Shown piece by piece: positions 33,931-41,878 of a stretch of DNA of 43,791 nt (position 1 is its first letter; each line of letters opens with the position of its first letter). The notes under the pieces are model-generated. The model was given only the letters and a program-made list of their open reading frames with translations, made no database searches and had not been told where the DNA came from. Both the position numbers and the translations under genes were made by a program. This DNA is from Lachnospiraceae bacterium. GTDB lineage: Bacteria; Bacillota_A; Clostridia; Lachnospirales; Lachnospiraceae. The DNA lies in contig CAAFOY010000099.1 of NCBI GenBank assembly GCA_900764695.1, positions 1-43,791 of the forward strand, read 5' to 3'.

Positions 33931-34588
33931 ATTGTTCTTTTAACGTAAATGTATTTTTATCTATTTCTATTATTCCGTCATTTTTCATTTTAGACAACTC
34001 ATTACTCATTGCACTTCTGTCTACATTTAAATAATCAGCGAGCTGTTGTCTATTAAATGGGATTGTAAACTTATAACTTCCACTTAATTTCGCCTGATCT
34101 GAAAAATATGCTAACAGTCTTCCTCGAATGGATTTAGATGATGTGTGTAATATTCTTCTTGAAAGCATTAAATTTTTCTGTGCTGATATCCGTAGCAAAT
34201 TTTTTATCAGTTTTTCATGATGACCACATGTATTTGGGCATGTTTCAAGAACTCTGTAAGCATTTAAAAACAAAATTTCTGTATTTTCCGTTGCTACTGC
34301 ATTTACAAGAAGTGCCTCTCCCGGTATACTTGCATATGTTTCTCCAAATATAAATCCGGGTTCTATATGACTTAATATGCTCTTATTTCCCCATAAATCA
34401 TCGCTTTCAATATTTACACCGCCCTCAATAACCATTCCAAATAGTTGGATTGATTCTCCTACTCTATAAATATCTTCACCTTTTTTATATTTTTTTGTAA
34501 CTGCCCCAAGGCAACTTAACATTGTCTTTATTTCTTCTTCACTCATCCCTTTAAATAATTTTGAATTTGACAAGAGTTGATAATTCAT
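33926..34588 (-). CDS. Crp/Fnr-family transcriptional regulator
   Basis: A 220-residue activator or repressor with an N-terminal cyclic-nucleotide-type sensor barrel (about 12-115, with GEDIYRVGESIQLFGMVIEGG and PGFIFGETYAS), a dimerisation helix and a C-terminal winged helix (RQQLADYLNVDRSAMSNELSKM, about 175-196). A Cys pair occurs in CPNTCGHHEKLI, a spacing seen in clostridial members; there is no FNR-type N-terminal cysteine cluster. GAGGTGCAACG precedes the ATG. It is divergent from the ferredoxin-like gene, with a palindrome between them that is probably its binding site. Confidence 0.9.
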   Translation of the reverse strand: MNYQLLSNSKLFKGMSEEEIKTMLSCLGAVTKKYKKGEDIYRVGESIQLFGMVIEGGVNIESDDLWGNKSILSHIEPGFIFGETYASIPGEALLVNAVATENTEILFLNAYRVLETCPNTCGHHEKLIKNLLRISAQKNLMLSRRILHTSSKSIRGRLLAYFSDQAKLSGSYKFTIPFNRQQLADYLNVDRSAMSNELSKMKNDGIIEIDKNTFTLKEQL

Positions 34589-34641
34589 CGTTGCACCTCA
34601 TAAAATAATTTTACATATAACATATAATTAATTATCTTTAT

Positions 34642-34684
34642 TGTTGTTTTAACAACAGATTTGTCATACTGATTGTACTATACT
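34642..34684 (+). promoter_or_regulatory. Palindromic operator and promoter of the ferredoxin-like gene
   Basis: Perfect palindrome TGTTGTT-TT-AACAACA at 34642-34657, centre 34649.5. A -10 element TATACT lies at 34679-34684, predicting a start at 34691, so the palindrome is centred at -41.5. That is the class II position for Crp/Fnr activators. No good -35 is present, as expected of an activated promoter. Confidence 0.6.
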
Positions 34685-34741
34685 AGCATTATCAAATCAA
34701 TATACAAATAATTGTAATAAATTTCAAATTGGAGGTCTAGT

Positions 34742-35437
34742 ATGATTCGTCGTATTATAGAAATTAATGAAGAAAAATGTAATGGATGTGGCATTTGTGC
34801 AAATGCCTGCCATGAAGGTGCAATTGGCATTGTTAATGGTAAAGCTAAGCTTCTTCGTGAAGATTATTGTGATGGTTTAGGTGACTGTCTTCCTGCGTGT
34901 CCTATGAATGCAATTTCTTTTGTTGAACGTGAAGCTCCTGAATATAATGAAGCTGCTGTAAAGGCTGCTCAGGCAAAAAAATCTGCTGCTCCCACTCCTT
35001 TTGTATGTCCGGGTATGAGAGCTAAAGCATTAAAGCCTGCAAATACTGAAAATGTGCAGACTTCTGTACCTTCAAGTCAATTAATGCAGTGGCCTGTTCA
35101 GATTAAATTAGTTTCACCTAATGCTTCATTTTTTGATGGTGCTAAATTACTCATTGCCGCTGACTGTACTGCTTATGCATATGCTAACTTCCATCAGGAT
35201 TTTATTAAAAATCATGTAACTATTGTAGGTTGTCCAAAATTAGATGATACTGACTATTCAATCAAATTAACTGAAATAATTAAAAATAACGACATTAAAG
35301 AAGTAACTATTGTAAGAATGGAAGTTCCATGTTGTGGCGGTTTGGAAAATGCAGCCAAAACAGCAATTAAAAACAGTACAAAGTTTATTCCTTGGAACGT
35401 AGTTACAATTTCTACAGATGGAAGAATCTTAGATTAA
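34742..35437 (+). CDS. 4Fe-4S ferredoxin-type protein
   Basis: A 231-residue electron carrier or redox-sensing protein. The N-terminal 2x[4Fe-4S] domain has Cys13, 16, 19 and 23, and a second cluster motif in which Cys43, Cys49 and Cys53 are spaced CxxxxxCxxxCP. After a flexible Ala/Lys/Pro linker (about 75-105) comes a domain with ADCTAYAYANFHQDF, VGCPKLDD and VPCCGGLENA, a cysteine-rich module found in anaerobe ferredoxin-like proteins. TTGGAGGTCTAGT precedes the ATG. It is monocistronic, divergent from the Crp/Fnr gene, and ends in a terminator. Physiological partner unknown. Confidence 0.88.
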   Translation: MIRRIIEINEEKCNGCGICANACHEGAIGIVNGKAKLLREDYCDGLGDCLPACPMNAISFVEREAPEYNEAAVKAAQAKKSAAPTPFVCPGMRAKALKPANTENVQTSVPSSQLMQWPVQIKLVSPNASFFDGAKLLIAADCTAYAYANFHQDFIKNHVTIVGCPKLDDTDYSIKLTEIIKNNDIKEVTIVRMEVPCCGGLENAAKTAIKNSTKFIPWNVVTISTDGRILD

Positions 35438-35491
35438 CTTAATCTATAAATTGCTATTTTAGCTCTTATTATTTGTTAAAATAATTATTTT

Positions 35492-35525
35492 AAAGTCGGG
35501 GATTTTTTTGACTCCGACTTTTTAT
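35492..35525 (+). terminator. Terminator of the ferredoxin-like gene
   Basis: AAAGTCGG (35492-35499) pairs with CCGACTTT (35514-35521) around a T-rich loop, followed by TTAT. Confidence 0.75.
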
Positions 35526-35563
35526 TATCTTTACATTGTACGCCGCCAGCTGCACTTAAATTC

Positions 35564-35597
35564 AAAAATTCCCGGAATTTTTCTTCCGGGAATTTTA
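35564..35597 (-). terminator. Terminator of the glmM-vanZ-hisC string
   Basis: AAATTCCCGGAA pairs with TTCCGGGAATTT across a 6-nt loop, with T-tracts on both sides. It lies 50 bp beyond the hisC stop and can serve both converging transcripts. Confidence 0.85.
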
Positions 35598-35646
35598 TTA
35601 ACACTTTTCCTGTCTCGATATATATTTATTAATGTGTCAGACAATA

Positions 35647-36702
35647 TTATTTTAAATATTCTTCTAATGCCAAATATAATTTTTCCATTTCATCATCCGT
35701 GCCAATTGTAATTCTTAAATAATTATCTATTCTTGGCTTCTTAAAATATCTTACATAAATATTTTTTGTCTTTAGATAATTAAATATATACTCAGCTTTC
35801 GCGCTTTTATGAGTTGCAAATAAAAAATTAGTCTTTGAATCAGTGCATGTAAATCCTAATTCTTTAAGTTTTGTTTTTGCATTCTCTCTTGTAGTAATTA
35901 TTTTTTCCACAAGATTTTTGAAATAAGCATCGTCTTTTATAGCTTCTACACCTGCATAGATTGTTGGAAAATTCATTGTATATGAATTATACGAAAACTT
36001 AACAGCAAGCATTGCACTGATTAACTTTTCATTTCCCATTGCATAACCGATTCTAAGACCTGCTGCTGAACGGGATTTTGAAAATGTTCTTACAACTAGC
36101 ACATTATCATATTTTTCAATGAATTTTAATGCTGAAGTTGCTCCAAAATCTACATATGCTTCATCAACAATTACTACCGAATCCTGATTATTTTTTATAA
36201 TTTCCTCAACCTTGTCTATTGACATCTCTACTGCTGTTGGAGCATTTGGATTAGGAAATACGATTCCACCATTTTTTCTAAAATAATCCTCAGGTATTAT
36301 TTCAAAATTATCGTCTAATTTTATTGTTTCATAAGGAATATCAAATAAATCTGCCCATACATCGTAAAAAGAATATGTAATATCAGGGAATAGTATTGGT
36401 TTATCTGAATTAAAGAATGTTAAAAATGCCATTCCTAAAACGTCATCTGAACCTACTCCTACAAATACCTGGTTTGATTTAACTCCATAATATTTAGCAA
36501 TTGCATCAACTAATTCTGTTGCATCCGGGTCCGGATATTTTCGAAGAATTGCCGAATCCATATCACAAAGTGCTTTGCTCACTCCCGGTGCCGGTGGGTA
36601 AGGATTTTCATTAGTATTTAATTTTACTACATTCGCTGTCTTTGGCTGTTCGCCGGGTGTGTATGGAGTTACTTTTCTAATATACTGTTCCCAAGTCTTC
36701 AT
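35647..36702 (-). CDS. hisC: Histidinol-phosphate aminotransferase
   Basis: PLP enzyme of fold type I that makes histidinol phosphate from imidazole acetol phosphate in histidine biosynthesis. The 351 residues have the family start VVKLNTNENPYPPAP, GVGSDDVLGMAF, FPNPNAPTAV, IVDEAYVDFG and the lysine-bearing VRTFSKSRSAAGLRIGYAMG. AAAGGGATAGAA precedes the ATG, which lies within the end of the VanZ-like gene (26-nt overlap). No other his genes are nearby, so a broader role with aromatic or phosphono substrates is possible. Confidence 0.92.
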   Translation of the reverse strand: MKTWEQYIRKVTPYTPGEQPKTANVVKLNTNENPYPPAPGVSKALCDMDSAILRKYPDPDATELVDAIAKYYGVKSNQVFVGVGSDDVLGMAFLTFFNSDKPILFPDITYSFYDVWADLFDIPYETIKLDDNFEIIPEDYFRKNGGIVFPNPNAPTAVEMSIDKVEEIIKNNQDSVVIVDEAYVDFGATSALKFIEKYDNVLVVRTFSKSRSAAGLRIGYAMGNEKLISAMLAVKFSYNSYTMNFPTIYAGVEAIKDDAYFKNLVEKIITTRENAKTKLKELGFTCTDSKTNFLFATHKSAKAEYIFNYLKTKNIYVRYFKKPRIDNYLRITIGTDDEMEKLYLALEEYLK

Positions 36703-37201
36703 TTCTATCCCTTTCTGTCATTATCTTCTTTATCAATATATTAATTCCAATCATTATGACTATTGCCGTAAATGCTCCGCACGTATCTATGCATACATCA
36801 AAAAATTTAGGACTTCTTCCATCTACAAATCCCTGATGGAATTCATCTGTGCACGCATAAATAAACGGAACGACAATTGTCATTAACCGGTATCTTATCT
36901 TTTTACTTCTGTATGCTCTAAATGTCATTGCAAACATAGTTATCAATATCCCCAATATTGCATATTCTCCAAAATGCCCTGTCTTTCTTACAAAAAAACT
37001 GGTTTTATTAAATATGTCCTGTTGCTTTAATAAATCCTTGCTGTCATATTCAGGCTCTATATATTTAACTACTTTAACAGTAATCTTATCACTAAGAGAC
37101 TGAGATGATTCACCATTCTCAGCCGAAAATCCAAATATGGTTCCCATCCAGAATCCTATCAAAACAATTAAGACTATTCTAACTATGTATATTTTTTTCA
37201 T
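36677..37201 (-). CDS. VanZ-like membrane protein
   Basis: A membrane protein of the VanZ-like family, 174 residues from the ATG at 37201 (AAAGGAAAAAC upstream; the longer frame begins without a site). Helices lie at about 5-22, 73-92, 99-118 and 140-160. The family motifs are RKTGHFGEYAILGILI and VPFIYACTDEFHQGFVDGRSPKFFDVCIDT. VanZ itself raises teicoplanin resistance; most homologues have no known role. It lies between glmM (82 bp) and hisC (overlap). Confidence 0.9.
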   Translation of the reverse strand: MKKIYIVRIVLIVLIGFWMGTIFGFSAENGESSQSLSDKITVKVVKYIEPEYDSKDLLKQQDIFNKTSFFVRKTGHFGEYAILGILITMFAMTFRAYRSKKIRYRLMTIVVPFIYACTDEFHQGFVDGRSPKFFDVCIDTCGAFTAIVIMIGINILIKKIMTERDRNEDLGTVY

Positions 37202-37283
37202 TTTAAAAGTTTTTCCTTTATTAACTATTAAACAGTTATTGTACATTATAAATTACTTTAATGTGTCAATGATCAAATATCTT

Positions 37284-38627
37284 TTATAATGCATGACCTT
37301 TTTTGTTAATTACATCTACTACATAGTCAACACATTTTTCTGCTTCTTCATCAGTTCTTGCTTCAACCATTACTCGAATTACAGGCTCTGTTCCACTTTC
37401 TCTTACAAGAATTCTTCCGTCTTCTCCAAGCTTATCTGCAACTTCTTTTACTGCTGCCTGAACATCTGCATCCTGCTGTGCTTCCGGTTTACTCTTAACC
37501 TTTACATTTTTAAGGCACTGTGGATAGATTGTAACAGGTGATGTAAGTTCTGACATTTTTTTCTTGCTTGCAAGCATTACTTCCATTAATTTGATTGATG
37601 TTAAAATACCATCTCCTGTTGTTGCATACTTACCAAAAATAATATGACCTGATTCTTCTCCACCAAGTTTATATTCATTTTCTCTCATGCATTCATAAAC
37701 ATATTTGTCACCTACTGCTGTCTTTTCATAATCAATGCCTACTGCATCAAATGCTTTATAAAGACCGATATTTGACATAATTGTTGTTACAACTGTATTG
37801 TTTACAAGAGTTCCTTTCTGTTTCATATAAACTCCGGCAACATATAAAATTAAATCACCATTAACAACATTTCCTTTTTCATCTACACATAAACATCTGT
37901 CAGCATCTCCGTCATATGCAAATCCGATATCTAACTTATTTCCAATAACATATTTCTGTAATTCTTCAATATGTGTTGAACCACATTCTTTATTAATGTT
38001 AGTTCCATCCGGTGCATCATTAATTACATGTGTTTCTGCACCAAGTGCATCAAATACTCCTTTTGCAATTGAAGATGCACTACCATTAGAACAGTCAAGA
38101 CCAACTTTGATATTTCTATATGAATGTGTTGCAAGTGACATCAAATAACCCATATATCTGTTTCTTCCTGCAAAATAGTCAACTGTTCTTCCGATTTTTT
38201 CCATTCTTGCATATGGAATACTTTCTAAATCACCGTCTAAGTATTTTTCTACTTCATCAATGACCTCCTGTTCCATCTTTTCACCATTGCCATTAATTAA
38301 CTTAATTCCGTTATCATAGAATGGATTATGACTTGCTGATACCATAATTCCGCAATCAAAATCTCCTGTTCTTACAACATATGAAACACTTGGTGTTGTA
38401 GTAACGTGTAATAAGTATACATCTGCACCTGTAGATGTAAGCCCTGCTGACAAAGCGTCTTCGAACATGTAACTGCTTCTTCTTGTATCTTTTCCAATAA
38501 CAACTGAGCATTTATGATATCTTCCATAATACCATCCTATGAATCGTCCTATCTTAAATGCATGCATTGCTGTTAAATTAACATTTGCTTCTCCTCTAAA
38601 ACCATCTGTTCCAAAATATTTTCCCAT
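37284..38627 (-). CDS. glmM: Phosphoglucosamine mutase GlmM
   Basis: Interconverts glucosamine-6- and glucosamine-1-phosphate on the way to UDP-GlcNAc for peptidoglycan. The start MGKYFGTDGFRGEANV is classical. The phosphoserine loop is GIMVSASHNPFYDNGIK, the Mg-binding loop AYDGDADRCLCVD, the sugar-binding loop GGEESGHIIF and the phosphate-binding end VRESGTEPVIRVM. I give the ATG at 38627, which matches the family start. However, the better-placed ribosome binding site (AAAGGA, 8 nt) stands before an in-frame GTG at 38669 that would add 14 residues. It heads the glmM-vanZ-hisC string. Confidence 0.94.
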   Translation of the reverse strand: MGKYFGTDGFRGEANVNLTAMHAFKIGRFIGWYYGRYHKCSVVIGKDTRRSSYMFEDALSAGLTSTGADVYLLHVTTTPSVSYVVRTGDFDCGIMVSASHNPFYDNGIKLINGNGEKMEQEVIDEVEKYLDGDLESIPYARMEKIGRTVDYFAGRNRYMGYLMSLATHSYRNIKVGLDCSNGSASSIAKGVFDALGAETHVINDAPDGTNINKECGSTHIEELQKYVIGNKLDIGFAYDGDADRCLCVDEKGNVVNGDLILYVAGVYMKQKGTLVNNTVVTTIMSNIGLYKAFDAVGIDYEKTAVGDKYVYECMRENEYKLGGEESGHIIFGKYATTGDGILTSIKLMEVMLASKKKMSELTSPVTIYPQCLKNVKVKSKPEAQQDADVQAAVKEVADKLGEDGRILVRESGTEPVIRVMVEARTDEEAEKCVDYVVDVINKKGHAL

Positions 38628-38692
38628 TTCCACTAATTCATTGTCTACTATATATTTGAATATAAGCACCGACAATTTCCTTTCATCATTTT

Positions 38693-38770
38693 TATGACCT
38701 TACGTCATATATCCAAATTCATTTCATTTGGCACTCTTTTTATTATATAATATTCCATCTTCATTTACAA
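38693..38770 (-). promoter_or_regulatory. glmM promoter and leader palindrome
   Basis: Minus strand TTGTAA (38770-38765), 17 bp, TATAAT (38747-38742). A palindrome TATGAC-N5-GTCATA at 38693-38709 follows in the leader, about 25 bp before the GTG start candidate. Confidence 0.65.
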
Positions 38771-38924
38771 CCTGAACCCTATATTCCGACCCTTTAGTAT
38801 GACAAATTGCATAATCCGACATTTATCTACAGGATATATATTTAATTCCGACTTCTTTCCCTTTATTACTGTCATAATTGACTATTTTGTGTCGATATAT
38901 TCTTTCCATATTTCTTCATATTTC

Positions 38925-38933
38925 TGATATAAT
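38925..38933 (+). promoter_or_regulatory. Extended -10 promoter of the small coiled-coil gene
   Basis: TGATATAAT (TG-N-TATAAT) at 38925-38933, about 43 bp before the ATG at 38976; the -35 (TTCCAT region) is weak, as is usual for extended -10 promoters. Confidence 0.55.
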
Positions 38934-38975
38934 TTAATAGGCTTTACAGCAATAATTTAGAAGAGGACATTTAAA

Positions 38976-39152
38976 ATGATTAATGAAAATGAACTTCTAC
39001 TAAAGGAAACGGAAGATTTACTTCTTGAAATACAGCAGTTGAAAAAGCAGTTAGAATACGAATCACAAAAGCATAAACAATGGAAAGCACTTGCAATGGT
39101 ATTTCATGACTCATTGTGGGATATGGTGAATAAATATGTACTTATAAAATGA
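38976..39152 (+). CDS. Small coiled-coil protein, 58 residues
   Basis: Plus-strand gene running against its neighbours. GAGGACATTTAAA precedes the ATG at 38976 and it ends TGA at 39152. The product begins MINENELLLKETEDLLLEIQ, continues with a leucine heptad pattern to about residue 35, and ends with the aromatic segment HDSLWDMVNKYVLIK. There is no membrane segment. It has its own extended -10 promoter and a strong terminator 22 bp downstream, so it is a complete transcription unit. I do not recognise a family. Confidence 0.72.
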   Translation: MINENELLLKETEDLLLEIQQLKKQLEYESQKHKQWKALAMVFHDSLWDMVNKYVLIK

Positions 39153-39173
39153 TGCCGGATTTCACAAAAGGCA

Positions 39174-39223
39174 CAAAAATAAAGTGACATCAGGAAATAA
39201 TCCCTGATGCCACTTTATTTTTG
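39174..39223 (+). terminator. Bidirectional terminator between converging genes
   Basis: CAAAAATAAAGTG (39174-39186) pairs with CACTTTATTTTTG (39211-39223), with an inner CATCAGG/CCTGATG helix. It ends the small plus-strand gene and, on the minus strand, overlaps the last codons of the ABC exporter. Confidence 0.92.
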
Positions 39224-40906
39224 ATATAAGCACTTATCTTTAATTATAAATTCCTTATCGCATACATCTAACGCAGCCTGTTTATGAGTAATTATGATAC
39301 ATGTTCTTTCTTTTAATTTCTTTATATTTTCCAACACTCTCTTTTCTGTCATTTCATCAAGCGCTGATGTTGCTTCATCTAACAATAAGATTGGTGCTCC
39401 ACTTATAACTGCTCTCGCAATTGCAATTCTTTGTGCCTGACCTTCTGATAATCCCATGGCGTTTTCACCAATCTTAGTATCCATTCCATTTGGTAATTTG
39501 CTTACGAAATCATATATATCACTTGCTATTAATGCCTGCTTTATTGTTTCATCATCTGCATCTTTGATTAAAGTTAGGTTCTCTCTTATTGTACCGCTAA
39601 ACAAAAAATTTCCCTGAGGTACATACGCAAACATTCTTCTTGTATCAGGTGAAACAGTAACTTCTTCTCCATCTTTAAAGCATAACTTTATCTCACCTTC
39701 ATCCGGTCTGAAAACTCCTAGCAAAAGTTTAAACAAAGTACTTTTTCCAATTCCGGAAATTCCCCTTATCGCCACAAATTCACCTTTACTAAAATCTGCA
39801 TTTCCTTCTTTAAGTACAATATCTCTTCCATAGCTAAATCTTATATTTTTAAATATACCTTTATCGAATTTATCATAGAGTTCTTTTACCGTTTCCTCTG
39901 GTTCGTTTCTTTGTTCATCCTGTATATTCTCAATCTCGATTATTCTTTCTGCCGAAGCCAAAATACTGTAATATTGCGGAATAACCTTAGTTATATTGAA
40001 AAATGGAGTTTGTATCTGGGATATTAACTGAAGCATTGCAGTCAAAGTACCAAAACTCATTGTCTTTGCGCATACTTTTAATGCACACCAGATTAATGCA
40101 AACAAATACCCTGCATTAAAAATGAAACTAAATCCTGTGTTTGCACATATACTTATGACCCTTCGTTTCATTTTCATATCATAATTTTTCTTTTGAAGTA
40201 TGTCGCCTTTTTCAGCAAACTTATCCTCTACGCCAAATGTTTTTACAGCTAGAATGCTTTCTATTGATTCCTGATAAAATGATCTTACTTTTCCATCTGT
40301 CTCCTGAACAGCCTTATGTAGACTTTTTAATTTTTTTCTAAAAAATAATGTTGTTACTGACAATACAATTCCTGCTGCTAAAAATAAAATAGTAAATCTC
40401 CAGTCAAATGAAACAAGCACTATAAAAGCACCTAAGAATTGGAAAACGCAAAACAAAATAGTTGGAATAATTGATGTAACTCCTTCTGTAACTATTTTCA
40501 TATCGCTTGTCAGACGGTTAATTAACTCTCCACTATGATATTTCATTATATCACTATAATTTTTTCTTATAATGCTCTGATACAATTGCGATCTCATGCT
40601 CATTTCAAGACCTGCCTGTGCCTTAACAGTCATGCTCTGCGTTGCAATTCTAAGAATCATTCTAAACAAAATTGTGCATAAAATAATAATGCCCACAACT
40701 ATAATCTGGTTTCTAAATTTAATAAATTCATCGTGTCCCTGCGCATCTGCTGCATTTGCTGCCGCATCTATTGCAAACTTACTTAAAACCGATAAGCCTG
40801 TTCCAATTAGTGCAAGAATTATATTTGCTATACTTAAAATAATTATTCTAAAGCTTTGCTTCTTAGCTTTAGCTTTTATCCATACAAGACTTTCTCTATC
40901 TTTCAT
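39215..40906 (-). CDS. ABC exporter (fused membrane and ATPase domains)
   Basis: Half-size exporter, 563 residues, expected to work as a dimer. Six membrane helices fall at about 18-300. The nucleotide-binding domain has Walker A IRGISGIGKSTLF (about 381-393), Q-loop YVPQGNFLF, a changed signature LSEGQ (486-490, instead of LSGGQ), Walker B ILLLDE (506-511) and the H-loop His541. There is no N-terminal C39 peptidase domain. The ribosome binding site is weak. It lies 76 bp after a PqqD-like gene, which hints at export of a modified peptide or similar cargo; the cargo is not visible. Confidence 0.92.
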   Translation of the reverse strand: MKDRESLVWIKAKAKKQSFRIIILSIANIILALIGTGLSVLSKFAIDAAANAADAQGHDEFIKFRNQIIVVGIIILCTILFRMILRIATQSMTVKAQAGLEMSMRSQLYQSIIRKNYSDIMKYHSGELINRLTSDMKIVTEGVTSIIPTILFCVFQFLGAFIVLVSFDWRFTILFLAAGIVLSVTTLFFRKKLKSLHKAVQETDGKVRSFYQESIESILAVKTFGVEDKFAEKGDILQKKNYDMKMKRRVISICANTGFSFIFNAGYLFALIWCALKVCAKTMSFGTLTAMLQLISQIQTPFFNITKVIPQYYSILASAERIIEIENIQDEQRNEPEETVKELYDKFDKGIFKNIRFSYGRDIVLKEGNADFSKGEFVAIRGISGIGKSTLFKLLLGVFRPDEGEIKLCFKDGEEVTVSPDTRRMFAYVPQGNFLFSGTIRENLTLIKDADDETIKQALIASDIYDFVSKLPNGMDTKIGENAMGLSEGQAQRIAIARAVISGAPILLLDEATSALDEMTEKRVLENIKKLKERTCIIITHKQAALDVCDKEFIIKDKCLYQK

Positions 40907-40982
40907 TATCTAAATCAAATTCTTTCTCTATTATTATAAATAATATATTTGTAATCAGTTATCCCTTTTTTTGCCAGAATAA

Positions 40983-41246
40983 CTATTCAAATATATTTGC
41001 GTCTTTCATTTTCTCAATGAATTTTTCTACGTCCTTCGTTGCAGTTTCACTGTCTATTTCAAACTCTTCAGTTATCGTTTTGACTATTTCATCACTATTC
41101 ATTCCACTTTGTAATTTCTCAAATATAAATGCACCTGTATCATTTGTTGTTATCATTCCATTAAATTCGTTTGTCTCATTTCCTGTAGGAACAATTACGT
41201 TACTTCCTCCTACTTTTCTTAAAATAAACCCTTCTTTTATCTTCAT
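40983..41246 (-). CDS. PqqD-family (RiPP recognition element) protein
   Basis: An 87-residue winged-helix protein of the PqqD type, which binds leader peptides and delivers them to modifying enzymes. The pattern fits: N-terminal beta hairpin (FILRKVGGSNVIVPTGNETNEFNGMITTNDTG), the core AFIFEKLQSGMNSDEIVKTITEEFEID, then a helix with DVEKFIEKMKDANIF. GAAGGAGAATGAA precedes the ATG. It is directly upstream of the ABC exporter. No radical SAM enzyme, other maturase or obvious precursor lies in the neighbouring genes. Confidence 0.85.
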   Translation of the reverse strand: MKIKEGFILRKVGGSNVIVPTGNETNEFNGMITTNDTGAFIFEKLQSGMNSDEIVKTITEEFEIDSETATKDVEKFIEKMKDANIFE

Positions 41247-41262
41247 TTCATTCTCCTTCTAT

Positions 41263-41299
41263 AAAAAGAAAAGGAGCTTTCAAAGCTCCTTTTCTTTAT
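41263..41299 (-). terminator. Terminator of the BspA-like gene
   Basis: AAAGAAAAGGAGCTTT (41265-41280) is complementary to AAAGCTCCTTTTCTTT (41282-41297), the loop forming from the central bases, with T-rich minus-strand 3' end. It stands between the BspA-like gene and the pqqD-like gene, so the latter needs read-through or a promoter I cannot see. Confidence 0.85.
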
Positions 41300-41309
41300 G
41301 TAATTATTA

Positions 41310-41861
41310 TTATTTTGTAACTTTTCCCTTGAATCCGGCTTTCTTTAAATTCTTCTTTAATTTCTTGAATTCTTTAGCTTTCATCTTCTTATTAACTTTA
41401 ACTGTAATCTTAGCTGAATTTAATCCCTTGAAAGCACCTTTCTTTACTGTGAAGCTCTTTGTTCCTTTAACAATAATCTTCTTTACTTTCTTAGCTCCTG
41501 TGAATCCCATCTTGTTAACTCTCTTAACTGTAGCTGGAATTACAATCTGTTTAGCTTTCTTTGCTGTCTTAGCAAATGCTTTAGCCTTAATTACTGTTAC
41601 TGTGTAAGTTACCTTATCAACTGTTACTGTGCCAGGTACTGTAGCAATATTCTTATTAACTGTAACATCGTTAATTTCAGCTGTTCCATCAGCCTTAGTA
41701 TCTACATTGTTGCCTTCTGTAGTTGTAACATTCTTCTTATCAACCGGTACAACACTTACTGTTGGACTAGCAACTGCTGCCTGTACTCCTGAAACTGAAC
41801 TAACTGCTACTACTGCTGCCATTGCTAATACAGCAACTTCTTTCAATAACTTCTTCATCAT
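41310..41861 (-). CDS. Secreted lysine-rich BspA-like protein
   Basis: An exported protein of 183 residues. The signal peptide (MMKKLLKEVAVLAMAAVVAV... with cleavage near VQAA, about residue 29) is followed by a Thr/Val-rich spacer. About four BspA-type leucine-rich-repeat-like units then follow (IKAKAFAKTAKKAKQIVIPA, VNKMGFTGAKKVKKIIVKG, VKKGAFKGLNSAKITVKV). The mature part is extremely rich in lysine, which could bind acidic wall polymers or mucin. GGAGG lies 9 nt before the ATG. It has its own promoter, structured leader and terminator. Confidence 0.82.
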   Translation of the reverse strand: MMKKLLKEVAVLAMAAVVAVSSVSGVQAAVASPTVSVVPVDKKNVTTTEGNNVDTKADGTAEINDVTVNKNIATVPGTVTVDKVTYTVTVIKAKAFAKTAKKAKQIVIPATVKRVNKMGFTGAKKVKKIIVKGTKSFTVKKGAFKGLNSAKITVKVNKKMKAKEFKKLKKNLKKAGFKGKVTK

Positions 41862-41878
41862 TATTAAGTTCCTCCTGT

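Noticed and set aside
39215..41861. BspA-like protein as the precursor peptide of the PqqD system
   Set aside because: It has a Sec signal peptide and repeat units, and its own terminator separates it from the PqqD gene.
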